The notes under the pieces: model-generated
What the model saw: only the letters and a program-made list of their open reading frames with translations
The model's database searches: none
What the model was told of the DNA's origin: nothing
Position numbers and translations under genes: made by a program
Origin: Anaeromyxobacter soli
GTDB taxonomy: Bacteria > Myxococcota > Myxococcia > Myxococcales > Anaeromyxobacteraceae
DNA length: 64,000 nt
Reading direction: 5' to 3'
NCBI RefSeq assembly: GCF_022808855.1
Contig: NZ_JAKZLF010000017.1
Location: forward strand, 33,145 to 97,144
In this document: one piece after another, positions 40,806-50,186 of the stretch
How the letters are laid out: each line of letters opens with the position of its first letter
How positions within the stretch are numbered: the stretch's first letter is position 1

Positions 40806-42092
40806 TCAGCGGCCCGCGGCCGGCTCGGCGAGCTCCGGGGCGACGACCGCCCGCGGGACGACCTCGATCGCCGCCAGCGCGTCGAGCTCGGCGTCCGCGG
40901 GGGCGGCGGAGAGCGTCTCGAAGCGCCGCGCCGCCGGGAGGACCCGCGCCTCGAGGGAGCCGACCGCGCGGTTGTACGCCTCGACGGTGCCGCCCAGCGC
41001 CCGCCCGAGCCGGGCGAAGTGGCCGCCGAGATCGGCGATCCGCTTGTACAGCTCGCGGCCGAGCGCGCCGACCGCCTCGGCGTTCTCGGCGACCTGGGCC
41101 TGGCGCCAGCCGTACGCCACGGCCTTGAGGAGAGCGATGAGCGTGGTCGGCGTCGCGATGATGACCTGCCGCTCCACGCTCGCCTCGAGGAGCGAGGGGT
41201 CGGCCTCCAGCGCCGCCGCGTAGAAGCTCTCGCCGGGGAGGAACAGCACCGCGAACTCCGGCGCGGGCCGGAGCCGCTCCCAGTAGGCCTTGCGCCCGAG
41301 CTGCTGCACGTGCTCGCGGAGCTGCCGGGCGTGATCGGCGAGGTGCGCGCGCCGCGCGCCGTCGTCCTTGGCCTCGATCGCCTCCAGGTACGCCGCGAGC
41401 GGCGCCTTGGCGTCGACGACGACGTTGCGCCCGCCCGGGAGGTGCACGACGAGATCGGGGCGCAGCCGGCCCTCGTCGCCGTCCACCGTGGCCTGCTCCT
41501 CGAAGTCGCAGCGGTCGAGCATGCCCGCGAGCTCGACGACGCGGCGGAGCTGCAGCTCGCCCCAGCGGCCGCGAGCCTGCGGGGCGCGGAGCGCCTTCAC
41601 GAGGTTCGCCGCCTCGCCGCGGACCTGCGCCTGCGCCTCGGCCACCTGCCGGAGCTGCTCGGTGAGCGCGCCGTACGCCCCCTCGCGAGCCCGCTCGATC
41701 CCGCGCAGCTCGCCGTCGAGCTTGCCGAGCGCCTCGCGGACGGGGGCGACGAGCGCCGCGATCGCCTCCTCGCGCCGGGCGAGGTCGCCGTCGGCCGCCG
41801 CGCGCTCGCGGCCGAGGGCGGCGCGCGCGAGCTCGAGGAAGGAGGCGCTCGAGGCGCGGAGCGCGTCGGCGGAGAGCGCCTTGAAGGCGTCGGACAGGCG
41901 CGCGCGCGCGTCGTCCACGAGCGCCCGCTTCTCCTCGGCGCCGGCCCGCTCGGCGGCGAGCGTCGCCTCGAGCTCGGCGATGCGCACGGCCCGCTCGGCC
42001 GCGCGCCGCGCCTCGCCGCTCCGCGCGAGGAAGCCCAGGGCGGCGCCGAGCGCGACGCCGAGTGCGAGGAGGAGGAGACCCGTCGAGTCCAT
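40806..42092 (-). CDS. rmuC: DNA recombination protein RmuC family
   Basis: A 428-residue membrane-anchored coiled-coil/nuclease-fold protein. The N-terminal helix (DSTGLLLLALGVALGAALGF) is followed by a long coiled coil (about 30-170). The RmuC core follows: RGRWGELQLRRVVELAGMLD, DGDEGRLRPDLVVHLPGGRN, VDAKAPLAAYLEAIEA, FLPGESFYAAALEADPSLLE and IATPTTLIALLKAVAYGWRQ. RmuC limits large inverted-repeat rearrangements in E. coli and has been linked to anti-phage functions. ATG 42092 was chosen over upstream codons because it places the anchor helix at the N-terminus. Confidence 0.95.
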   Translation of the reverse strand: MDSTGLLLLALGVALGAALGFLARSGEARRAAERAVRIAELEATLAAERAGAEEKRALVDDARARLSDAFKALSADALRASSASFLELARAALGRERAAADGDLARREEAIAALVAPVREALGKLDGELRGIERAREGAYGALTEQLRQVAEAQAQVRGEAANLVKALRAPQARGRWGELQLRRVVELAGMLDRCDFEEQATVDGDEGRLRPDLVVHLPGGRNVVVDAKAPLAAYLEAIEAKDDGARRAHLADHARQLREHVQQLGRKAYWERLRPAPEFAVLFLPGESFYAAALEADPSLLEASVERQVIIATPTTLIALLKAVAYGWRQAQVAENAEAVGALGRELYKRIADLGGHFARLGRALGGTVEAYNRAVGSLEARVLPAARRFETLSAAPADAELDALAAIEVVPRAVVAPELAEPAAGR

Positions 42093-42192
42093 GTGGGAGA
42101 GCCTACTCCCGCGGTCTGTCCGCCCCGTTCGCCTGCGCGGCGCAGGAGGTCGCCCCGAGGTAAAAGGACCGGACCCCATGGAGGACCCCTCG

Positions 42193-43872
42193 ATGCGCCT
42201 CGCCGCCCGATCCCTCGCCACCGCACTCTCCGTCGCAGCGCTCCCCGCCGCCGCCGCGCCCCGCGCGCTGCCCGGCGCCGCCGACCTCCGGCGCGCCGAC
42301 GCGCGCTACGCGCCGGTGGACCTCCGCCTCGATCTCTCCAGGCTGCCCGAGGGCGAGCGGCGCGCGCTCGCGCGGCTCGTCGAGGCGGCGCAGGTGATGG
42401 ACGCGCTCTTCCTGCGACAGGTCTGGGCCGGGAACGAGCCGCTCCTCCTCGCGCTCTCCCGGGACCGCTCGCCGCTCGGCGCCGCGCGGCTCGCCGCGTT
42501 CCTCCGCAACAAGGGGCCGTGGGACCGGCTCGACCACGGCGCGCCGGCGTTCCTGCCCGGCGTGCCGGAGAAGCCGGCCCAGGCGAACTTCTACCCGGCC
42601 GGCGCGACGAAGGAGGACGTCGAGCGGTGGCTCGCGGGGCTCGCCCCGGAGGCGAAGGCCGCGGCGACGGGGTTCTTCACGACGGTGCGCCGCGCCCCGA
42701 ATGGCGGCTTCGTCGCGGTGCCGTACGCGCTCGAGTACCAGGGCGAGCTCGCCCGCGCGGCGGAGCTCCTCCGCGAGGCGGCGGCGGCCACCGCGGACGC
42801 CGGCCTGCGCAAGTTCCTCGAGGCGCGCGCCCAGGCGTTCGTCTCGAACGACTACTACGCCTCGGACGTGGCCTGGATGGAGCTCGACGCGGCGGTGGAT
42901 CCCACCATCGGGCCGTACGAGGTCTACGAGGACGGCTGGTTCAACGCCAAGGCCGCCTTCGAGGCGTTCATCGGCGTCCGCGACGACGCCGAGACCGCGA
43001 AGCTCCAGCGCTTCGCGGCGGAGCTGCAGGGCATCGAGGACGTGCTCCCGATCGACGCGGCGATGAAGAACCCGAAGCTCGGGGCGATGGCGCCGATCCG
43101 GGTGGTGAACGAGCTGTTCGCGGCGGGCGACGCGATGCACGGCGTGCAGACCGCCGCCTACAACCTGCCGAACGACGAGCGCATCGTCCGCGAGATGGGC
43201 TCGAAGCGCGTCATGCTGAAGAACGTGCAGGAGGCCAAGTTCCGGAAGGTGCTCGTGCCGCTCGCCGGTCTCGCGCTCTCGCCGGCCGACCGCGCCGCCG
43301 TCGCGTTCGACCCGTTCTTCACCCACATCCTCATGCACGAGCTCCTGCACGGGCTCGGGCCGCACGAGATCACCGTCGCCGGCCGCAAGACCACCGTCCG
43401 CGCCGAGCTCGGCGACACCTACAGCGCCCTCGAGGAGGCGAAAGCCGACGTGGCCGGGCTCTTCGCGCTCCGGAAGCTCCTCGACGAGGGGAAGCTCGAC
43501 CGCGCCATGGAGCGGACGCTCTACCCGACCTTCCTCGCCTCCGCCTTCCGCTCCATCCGCTTCGGCGTCGGCGAGGCGCACGGGCGCGGCATGGCGCTGC
43601 AGCTCAACTGGCTCCTCGACGCGCGCGCGATCGTCCCGCGCCCGGACGGCACCTTCGCCATCGACGGCGCGCGGATGAAGGAGGCGGTGGTCTCGCTCAC
43701 GCGCGAGATCATGACCATCCAGGGGAAGGGCGACCGGGCCGCGGCGAAGGCGCTGCTCGAGAAGATGGGCGTGGTGCGGCCGGAGGTGAAGGCCGTCCTC
43801 GACCGGCTCTCGAAAATCCCCGTCGACATCGCCCCGCGGTTCGTGACCGCGGAGGAGCTCACCCGGGGCTAG
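42193..43872 (+). CDS. M49 (dipeptidyl-peptidase III-like) zinc metallohydrolase
   Basis: A 559-residue secreted protein. ATG 42193 follows GGAGG by 8 bases (an ATG at 42178 is possible) and gives the signal LAARSLATALSVAALPAAAA. The zinc site is M-HELLH-G (382-386) with the second motif EEAKAD (414-419), matching the paired HExxGH/EExxAE motifs of family M49, but in the five-residue HExxH form. YYASDVAWMELDAAVDPTIG and PYEVYEDGWFNAKAAFEAFI are conserved in bacterial DPP III-like proteins. It would act in the periplasm on peptides. Its TAG shares the palindrome CTAG with the stop of the convergent kinase gene. Confidence 0.85.
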   Translation: MRLAARSLATALSVAALPAAAAPRALPGAADLRRADARYAPVDLRLDLSRLPEGERRALARLVEAAQVMDALFLRQVWAGNEPLLLALSRDRSPLGAARLAAFLRNKGPWDRLDHGAPAFLPGVPEKPAQANFYPAGATKEDVERWLAGLAPEAKAAATGFFTTVRRAPNGGFVAVPYALEYQGELARAAELLREAAAATADAGLRKFLEARAQAFVSNDYYASDVAWMELDAAVDPTIGPYEVYEDGWFNAKAAFEAFIGVRDDAETAKLQRFAAELQGIEDVLPIDAAMKNPKLGAMAPIRVVNELFAAGDAMHGVQTAAYNLPNDERIVREMGSKRVMLKNVQEAKFRKVLVPLAGLALSPADRAAVAFDPFFTHILMHELLHGLGPHEITVAGRKTTVRAELGDTYSALEEAKADVAGLFALRKLLDEGKLDRAMERTLYPTFLASAFRSIRFGVGEAHGRGMALQLNWLLDARAIVPRPDGTFAIDGARMKEAVVSLTREIMTIQGKGDRAAAKALLEKMGVVRPEVKAVLDRLSKIPVDIAPRFVTAEELTRG

Positions 43873-45824
43873 CGCGGGGCGCGCGCCAGGGCCGCCTCGA
43901 TCGCGCCGAGCGGCGGGGGCTTCGCGAGGTGCTCGTCGAAGCCCGCCTCGGCGGCTCGGCGGAGGTCGTCCGGCAGGGCATAGCCGGTGAGCGCCACGAG
44001 GTAGGCGCCGCGCGTCGCCGGGTCGGCCCGGCACGCGCGCGCCACGCCGTAGCCGTCGAGCTTCGGCAGCCCGATGTCGCAGAAGACGACGTCCGGGCAC
44101 AGGGCGCGGGTGGCCGTCACGGCGGCCTCCCCGTCGTGCGCCACGGCCACCTCGTGGCCGGCGAGGACGAGCAGGTCGTGCAGGGTCTCGGCCGCGTCCA
44201 CGTTGTCGTCGACCACGAGGACGCGCCGCCGCGCCGCCGTGGCCGGAGGTGCGGGGAGCGGGGCGCGCTCCGCCGGAGCCGCGGCGATGGGGAGGCGGAC
44301 CACGAACTCGGCGCCCGTCCCGAGGCCCTCGCTGTGCGCGTAGACCTGCCCGCCGTGGAGCTCCGCCAGCCGCCGCACGAGCGCGAGCCCGAGCCCCAGC
44401 CCCCCCCGGCTGCGCTCGAGGCTCACCTCCGCCTGGGCGAACGGCTCGAACAGCCGCTCCAGCATCCCGGGTTCCATCCCGATGCCGGTGTCGCGCACGC
44501 GGAGGAGCGCGTCCGCGCCGAGCGAGAAGAGCTCGAGCAGCACGTGGCCGCCCGGCGGGGTGAACTTGGCCGCGTTCTGGAGGAGGTTGCCGACGATCTG
44601 GGTGAGGCGCGTCGCGTCGCCCGAGATCGGCACCGGCGCGCCGGGGACGTGCACGTCCAGCGCGACGCCCGCCTCCGCGAAGAGCGAGCGGTGGTCGTCG
44701 GCGGCGCGCCGGACCACGTCGCCGAGCGACACCGGCGCCGTGCGGAGCTGGATCTTGCCGCGCGAGATGCGGGTGAGGTCGAGCAGGTCGTCGACGAGCC
44801 GCGAGAGGTGCCCGAGCTGCCGCTGCAGGACCGCGCGGGCCCGCCGCGCGGGCTCGGCGCCGGGATCGGTCCGGTCGAGCACGTCGAGCGCGTTCCGCAT
44901 CGGCGCGAGGGGGTTCCTGAGCTCGTGCGAGAGCACGGCGAGGAACTGGTCCTTGCGCCGATCGGCGGCGACGAGGGCCTGCTCCGCGTGCTTTCGCTCG
45001 GTGACGTCCAGGGCGATGCCGCGGACGCGCACCGCCTCCCCCGCTGCGTCGTACTCGGCGCGGCCGATCTCCCAGAGCCAGCGCTCGCCGAGGGCCGGAT
45101 GGTGGATGCGGAACTCGGCGCTGTACTCCTCGCCGTGCTTCACCGCCTGCGAGAGCGCGCTCTGGGCGACCGGCGCGTCCTCGGGCACCATCCGCCGCTC
45201 CCAGGCCGCGATGTCCGGCCCGCGCGCCGCGAGCGCCGTGCCGAACAGGGCGTGGCACTCGGGGGACATCCACGCCGTCCGGGCGACGAGGTCGAGCTCC
45301 CAGACGCCCGCGTGCGCCGCGCGCTGCGCGAGCCGGAGCAGCGCCTCGCTCGCGCGCAGGTTCTCCTCGATGCGTCGGCGCGCGGTGATGTCGTGAACCG
45401 TCGCGACCGTCCGGAACGGGCGCTCGTTCGCGTCCCGCAGCACGGTCCCGGTCACCACCACCCACGCGATCTGCCCGTCCTTCCGGACGTAGCGCTTCTC
45501 GATGGTCCAGCCGTCGGTCTCGCCGCGCAGCGCCGCCGTGATGGCGGCCGCGTCGCGGGCGCGGTCGGCCGGGTGGGTCAGGTCGGCGACGCCGCGCTCG
45601 AGCAGCTCCTCGACCGAGTAGCCGGTGATCTCGCAGAAGCGCCGGTTCACGCGGACGAAGCGGTTCCGAGCGGGATCCCCCATGGCCTTGCCGCTCCCGG
45701 CGAGGTCGAAGATCGCGCGGAACTCCCGCTCGGTGGGGATGAGCTCGGAGGGGGTGCCGTCGTCGAGCGGCTCGGGGGGAGAGGTCCTCCCGGTGGTGGC
45801 TTCCAGCGGCGAGCGCCTCGGCAC
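43869..45824 (-). CDS. PAS-PAS hybrid histidine kinase with C-terminal receiver
   Basis: A 651-residue soluble sensor kinase. The GTG at 45824 has GGAG 5 bases upstream; the frame also allows GTG 45830. Two PAS domains (about 25-145, with NRRFCEITGYSVEELLER, and 155-285, with PAC-type ending GIALDVTERKHAE) are followed by HisKA (QFLAVLSHELRNPLAPM, phospho-His about 300). Then come HATPase_c (NLLQNAAKFTPPGG, RDTGIGMEPG, RGGLGLGLAL) and a REC domain (VLVVDDNVDAAETLHDLLVL, phosphoacceptor in VVFCDIGLPKLDG). No membrane helices, so it senses an internal cue. Its output partner is not adjacent. Confidence 0.93.
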   Translation of the reverse strand: MPRRSPLEATTGRTSPPEPLDDGTPSELIPTEREFRAIFDLAGSGKAMGDPARNRFVRVNRRFCEITGYSVEELLERGVADLTHPADRARDAAAITAALRGETDGWTIEKRYVRKDGQIAWVVVTGTVLRDANERPFRTVATVHDITARRRIEENLRASEALLRLAQRAAHAGVWELDLVARTAWMSPECHALFGTALAARGPDIAAWERRMVPEDAPVAQSALSQAVKHGEEYSAEFRIHHPALGERWLWEIGRAEYDAAGEAVRVRGIALDVTERKHAEQALVAADRRKDQFLAVLSHELRNPLAPMRNALDVLDRTDPGAEPARRARAVLQRQLGHLSRLVDDLLDLTRISRGKIQLRTAPVSLGDVVRRAADDHRSLFAEAGVALDVHVPGAPVPISGDATRLTQIVGNLLQNAAKFTPPGGHVLLELFSLGADALLRVRDTGIGMEPGMLERLFEPFAQAEVSLERSRGGLGLGLALVRRLAELHGGQVYAHSEGLGTGAEFVVRLPIAAAPAERAPLPAPPATAARRRVLVVDDNVDAAETLHDLLVLAGHEVAVAHDGEAAVTATRALCPDVVFCDIGLPKLDGYGVARACRADPATRGAYLVALTGYALPDDLRRAAEAGFDEHLAKPPPLGAIEAALARAPR

Positions 45825-45994
45825 GATCACTCCGGTACGGGTCCTTCGAGAGCGCGGATGTTACCGCGCGCGCCGGGGCGCGACGACCGCAGCCGCGCGG
45901 CCCCGTTGGGCCCCGCTCACCCCGGTCTCACGCATTCGGGGGCGCGCGCGGACCTCCTCGGGTCGAGTCCGCGCGGCCCCGCCAGCGCTGCACC

Positions 45995-48900
45995 TCAGCG
46001 CTTCCCGGACCGCCCCTCGCCGCGCGGCGGGGAGCCCGCGCTGGAGGCCGGCGCGCCCTTGCCGCCGAGCAGCGCGAGCCGCCGCCGCGCGAGGACGTGC
46101 GCGCCCGAGGGGTCCTCCGCGCCGTCGACGAGGTCCGGCTGCACGCGCGCGTACGCCGCGCGCGCCGCCTCGGGGAGCGCGAAGCCCTCGGCGATCCGCC
46201 CGGCGACGAACCAGTCGGAGCCCTCGAGCGGGCGCCCGTCGTCGAGGGAGCGGAGGAAGACGTCGCGCGCCTCGGCGGGACGGCCGAGCTCGGCGTACAC
46301 GGCCGCGAGGGTGTTCAGCGCGGCGTGGTCGCCCGGGGCGCCCTCGACCGCGCGGCGCGCCCAGGCGAGCGCCTCGGCCGAGGCGCCGCCGCGGAACAGC
46401 TCGAGCCACGCGCCGTCGTTGTAGACGACGGGGGTCGCGCGGCCGGTCTCGACGAGCCGCCGGAACCCGCGCGCGGCACCGTCGCGATCGCCGAGGAGGA
46501 GGCGCGAGCTCGAGGCGAGCGCGAGCACCTCCGCGTCGTCCGGGAGGCGCGCGAGCATCGCCTCGGCCGCGCGGGAGAGATCCGCGCCGCGCCCGAGCCG
46601 CCGGAGGGCCCAGGCCTTCGCCGCGAACCCCTCGTGCGAGGCGGGCGCCTCGGCGAGCAGCGCGTCGGCGGCCGAGAGCACCGCCTCCGGCCGGTCGCCG
46701 TTGCGGTGCGCCTGCGCGAGCGCGACGAGCACCGCTCGCCGCGCCGCCGGCTCCCGCGCGTCGCGGGCGGCGGTGAGGATCTCGACTCCGCCCGGGTCGC
46801 CGTCGGCGAACGCGGCGAGCGCCGCCGCGGCGAGCCGCGCGTGGGCGGCATCGAGCGCCGCGCCGGGCGGGGCGAGCGCCGCGAGGACGCCGGCGGGCGT
46901 GCCGGGCTCGCCGGCGGAGCCGGGGACGTCCTCGCGCGCCCAGGCGAGCCAGCGCGCCGCCCGGGCGGCGTCGCCCGCCTCCGCGGCGCGGCGGGCCTCG
47001 GCGCCGACGATCGGCCAGGCGGTCTCGGACGCGAGGAGGCGGAGCGCGCCCCCCTCGCGCACGACGAAGAGCGACGTCGCGTGCTCCCCCGGCGCCGCGG
47101 CGAAGCGCAGCCGGATCCGGGCGCCCGTCGCGGGATCGCCGTCCCGGTAGAGCTCGAGGCCGGAGAGGGCGACGTCGAGGAGCAGGTCCGAGGTGACGCC
47201 CGCCTCGCGCAGCGAGCGGCGGACCGCGCCGAGCGGCGCGGACAGGCCGGCGAGGAGCGCCGCGCGGGCGGGCCCGACGGCGCGCGAGGAGAGGAGCGGC
47301 TCGAGCTCGCGGCCGGGGTCGGGAGAGGAGAGGGCCGTGACCACGACCGCCTTCGCGAGCCGGGCCACGTCGTCGCCCTGGGCGGCGACCTCCTTCCACG
47401 GGCGGAGCGAGGCGAGCAGGTCGGCGAAGGTCGCCACCTCGTCGGCGTCGTGCGCGCCGCGGACGGCGCTCCGCGCGAGCGCCGCCGCGAGCGGGTAGCG
47501 GCGGTCGCGGGCCAGCCGCGCCGCGGCGTCGCGGAGCGCGGTGCGCCCGTCGTCGCCGAGCGCGTCCGCCTCCGCCTCCGCCTTCCCGGCGCCGCCCAGC
47601 ACCGCCGCGGCGGCGACGAGGATCGCGTTCCGCTCGGGGGAAGGGCCGAGCCCGCGCGCGAGCGCGAGGGCGTCGGCGTGCCGCCCGGCCGCGAGCAGCG
47701 CCGCGAGCAGCCCCGCGTCGTACGGGCCCGCGCCTGCGTCGGCGCGGAGCGCCTCGTACTCCGCGAGGGCGGCGCCGAGGTCCGCCCCCGTCCCGAGGAA
47801 CATTCCCCCGGCGCCGCGCGAGAGGAGCTCCGCGAGGGCGGAGCGCCCCCCGGCGTGGCGGGGGTCGAGCTCCGCGGCCCGGCGGTAGGCGGCGATCGCG
47901 CCCGCGCGGTCGTAGCCGTGGCCGAAGCGGCGGCCGACGGCGTCGTGCTCCAGGATCCAGCCCAGCACCCGGTGACCCCAGGCGCGCGCGGGCTCGAGGG
48001 CGATGCCGCGGCGCGCCTCCGCCGCCGCGCCCTCACCATCGCCCAGCTCGAGCAGCGCGAGCGCGAGGTGGAGCGGGTGCATCGCCTCGCGCGGGTGCGC
48101 GGCGCCGAGGCGCCGGAGCTCCGCGAGGCCCTCCTTCACCTGGCCGTCCGCGAGGAGCGCCGCGGCGGTCCGCTCGAACGCGATCCGCTCCGGCTCGCCG
48201 CCGGCGAGGGACCGCGCGCGCGCGGCGAGGGCGTCGGCGTCGGCCGCGCCGAGGCGGCGGCCGCCGGTGTCGAACACGTAGGTGGCGGTGACCGTGCCGT
48301 CCTTCCCCGCGGAGAAGCGGCGCGTGAGCGTGGCGGGCCCGAAGCGCTCGATGGCGTCCTCCGGGAGCCGGCGCGCCCGGAAGCCGTCCGGCGGGAAGAC
48401 GCGGTAGCGGAGCTCCCAGCGGTACGGCAGCGCGAGGGCCAGGTCGTCGCGGCGCGGCGCGGGCTCTGCCTCTCCCTCGCGCGCCTGGGTCAGGAACGCC
48501 GGGAGCGGCTCGAGCACCGGCGCGGCGCCGACCGGCACGAGCGCGTCGTCGTCGCCGGTCTCCGCGAGCGCGCTCTCGTCCGCCTCGACGCGGACGGCGA
48601 GCTTCGCGGCGGGATCGTCGAGGTGCTGCACCTCCGCGCCGAGGAACGTGCCGGCGCGCAGCACCTCCCGCGCGTACCGCTCGTCGATGCGATCGCGGTG
48701 GTCGGCGGGGATCCGCGCCCGGAACTCGCGCTCGCTCGAGGCGAGCGCCCCCGAGAGCTCGCGGGTCTCGACCACGCGGCCGCGCCCGAGCTCCGCGAGG
48801 TGAAGCTCCCGCACGGTGAGCGCGGCGTTGTCCGCGGGGCCCGACGCAGGCGTCCGGACGAGGTCGCGCGTCTTGCGCGCGACGACGAGCGCGAGCTTGC

Positions 48901-50122
48901 CCTGCAGCTCGAGCGGCAGCGTCCCCGGCGGGAGCCGGGGCGAGGCCGGGTCGATCCAGATCGCCGCGCCCTTGCCGCCCACGTGGACGAGGGCGCGATC
49001 GAAGACGCCGAGCCCGGGGACCTCGCGCGGCGGGTCGCCCCACTCGCCCGAGGTGAGGGCGACCTCGGCCTCGAGGCCGGCGGCGCGCAGGAGGGCGACG
49101 TACAGCGCGGCGAGGTCCTTCGCGTCGCCCTCGCCGCGCGCGAGCACCTCCGCCGGCTTCCCCGGCGCGAGCGGCGCCTCGTCCACCGGCACCCCGGTCG
49201 CGCGCACGCGGGGGCGCAGGAACGCCGCGATCCGGCGCACCGCCTCCTCGCGCTTCGGCCGCCCCGCGCCCAGCGCGGCGCGCGCCTCGGCGCGGAGGTC
49301 CGCGCCCGCGATCGCGCCCTCGAAGATCGCTCGCACGCGGCCGGCGACGTCGGCCCAGGACTGCCCCGCCGCGAACGCGAGGTACGGCGCGGGCGCGAGC
49401 TCCGGCGGCGCGCCGGGGTCGCGTGGCGGCGTCCCGCTCGCGTCGCGGCGCTCGAAGACGAGCGTCCGGATCCCGTTCGCGACCGTCTCGACGGGCGCGA
49501 GCTCGACGCCGCGGACGACGAAGCGGACCGGCAGCGCGGCGGGCGCCTCGATGCGGACGCGCACGAGCCGCGCGGAAGAGGCCCTGCCCAGGCCGAAGCG
49601 CTGGACCGTGCCGCCGGCGGCGAGCGAGGTCTCGCGCACGGTCGTGACCTGCTCGACGACGGCGCCCGGCCGGACGCCGGGGATCGTCCCGGAGAGCTCG
49701 CGCCGCTTGGAGGGCGGGGCGCCGGGATCCTCGACGGGCCCCTCGGCGAGGGCGGCCGGATCGAGCGTGAAGACGCCGTCGGGCGCGACGACGCGCGCGC
49801 GGATCTCCGGCCGGCTCTCGCTCCAGGGCGCCCAGGCTCGCTCGACGCGGGCGGACGCGCGCGCGGCCTCGCCGCTCATGGGGCGGTAGACGAGGCGGTA
49901 GGTCTGCGCCGCGGCGCCCTGCGCGTCGAGCCGGTAGATCGCCTCCTCGAGGAGCACGTCGAGCGGCGCGCCGCCGGGCGGCGGGAGCGCGTCGGCGGCG
50001 GCCCGCACCGCGGCGGGGTCGGCGGAGAGCGGCGCGCCCTCCCAGGGGGCGGCGGCGCGCGCCGCGCGCACGGAGAGGAGCGCCGCGGCGAGCGCGAGCA
50101 GGAAGCGGAGGTGGGTAGGCAC
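45995..50122 (-). CDS. DUF3857 / degenerate transglutaminase / TPR giant secreted protein
   Basis: A 1375-residue exported protein. Signal: HLRFLLALAAALLSVRAARA. A DUF3857 beta-domain (about 60-230) leads into a transglutaminase-like domain (about 255-400). There the family Cys in GDCKD is Ala334 (GDAKDLAALYVALLRAAGLE), the His of FNHAIV is Arg376 (FDRALV), and only the Asp (IWIDP, 391) remains, so the fold is present without the catalytic triad. The rest is mostly TPR-type helical repeats (for example AWGHRVLGWILEHD, YNDGAWLELFRGGASAEALA, AALNTLAAVYAELGRPAEAR). It is probably a periplasmic protein-binding scaffold. It lies 64 bases after the MgtC-family gene on the same strand. Confidence 0.85.
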   Translation of the reverse strand: MPTHLRFLLALAAALLSVRAARAAAPWEGAPLSADPAAVRAAADALPPPGGAPLDVLLEEAIYRLDAQGAAAQTYRLVYRPMSGEAARASARVERAWAPWSESRPEIRARVVAPDGVFTLDPAALAEGPVEDPGAPPSKRRELSGTIPGVRPGAVVEQVTTVRETSLAAGGTVQRFGLGRASSARLVRVRIEAPAALPVRFVVRGVELAPVETVANGIRTLVFERRDASGTPPRDPGAPPELAPAPYLAFAAGQSWADVAGRVRAIFEGAIAGADLRAEARAALGAGRPKREEAVRRIAAFLRPRVRATGVPVDEAPLAPGKPAEVLARGEGDAKDLAALYVALLRAAGLEAEVALTSGEWGDPPREVPGLGVFDRALVHVGGKGAAIWIDPASPRLPPGTLPLELQGKLALVVARKTRDLVRTPASGPADNAALTVRELHLAELGRGRVVETRELSGALASSEREFRARIPADHRDRIDERYAREVLRAGTFLGAEVQHLDDPAAKLAVRVEADESALAETGDDDALVPVGAAPVLEPLPAFLTQAREGEAEPAPRRDDLALALPYRWELRYRVFPPDGFRARRLPEDAIERFGPATLTRRFSAGKDGTVTATYVFDTGGRRLGAADADALAARARSLAGGEPERIAFERTAAALLADGQVKEGLAELRRLGAAHPREAMHPLHLALALLELGDGEGAAAEARRGIALEPARAWGHRVLGWILEHDAVGRRFGHGYDRAGAIAAYRRAAELDPRHAGGRSALAELLSRGAGGMFLGTGADLGAALAEYEALRADAGAGPYDAGLLAALLAAGRHADALALARGLGPSPERNAILVAAAAVLGGAGKAEAEADALGDDGRTALRDAAARLARDRRYPLAAALARSAVRGAHDADEVATFADLLASLRPWKEVAAQGDDVARLAKAVVVTALSSPDPGRELEPLLSSRAVGPARAALLAGLSAPLGAVRRSLREAGVTSDLLLDVALSGLELYRDGDPATGARIRLRFAAAPGEHATSLFVVREGGALRLLASETAWPIVGAEARRAAEAGDAARAARWLAWAREDVPGSAGEPGTPAGVLAALAPPGAALDAAHARLAAAALAAFADGDPGGVEILTAARDAREPAARRAVLVALAQAHRNGDRPEAVLSAADALLAEAPASHEGFAAKAWALRRLGRGADLSRAAEAMLARLPDDAEVLALASSSRLLLGDRDGAARGFRRLVETGRATPVVYNDGAWLELFRGGASAEALAWARRAVEGAPGDHAALNTLAAVYAELGRPAEARDVFLRSLDDGRPLEGSDWFVAGRIAEGFALPEAARAAYARVQPDLVDGAEDPSGAHVLARRRLALLGGKGAPASSAGSPPRGEGRSGKR

Positions 50123-50186
50123 CGCCGCATTCTGGAGGAGAGCCGGGCGGGCCGCCAGCGACGTCTGCCGACCTGGCGCCGCGCGA

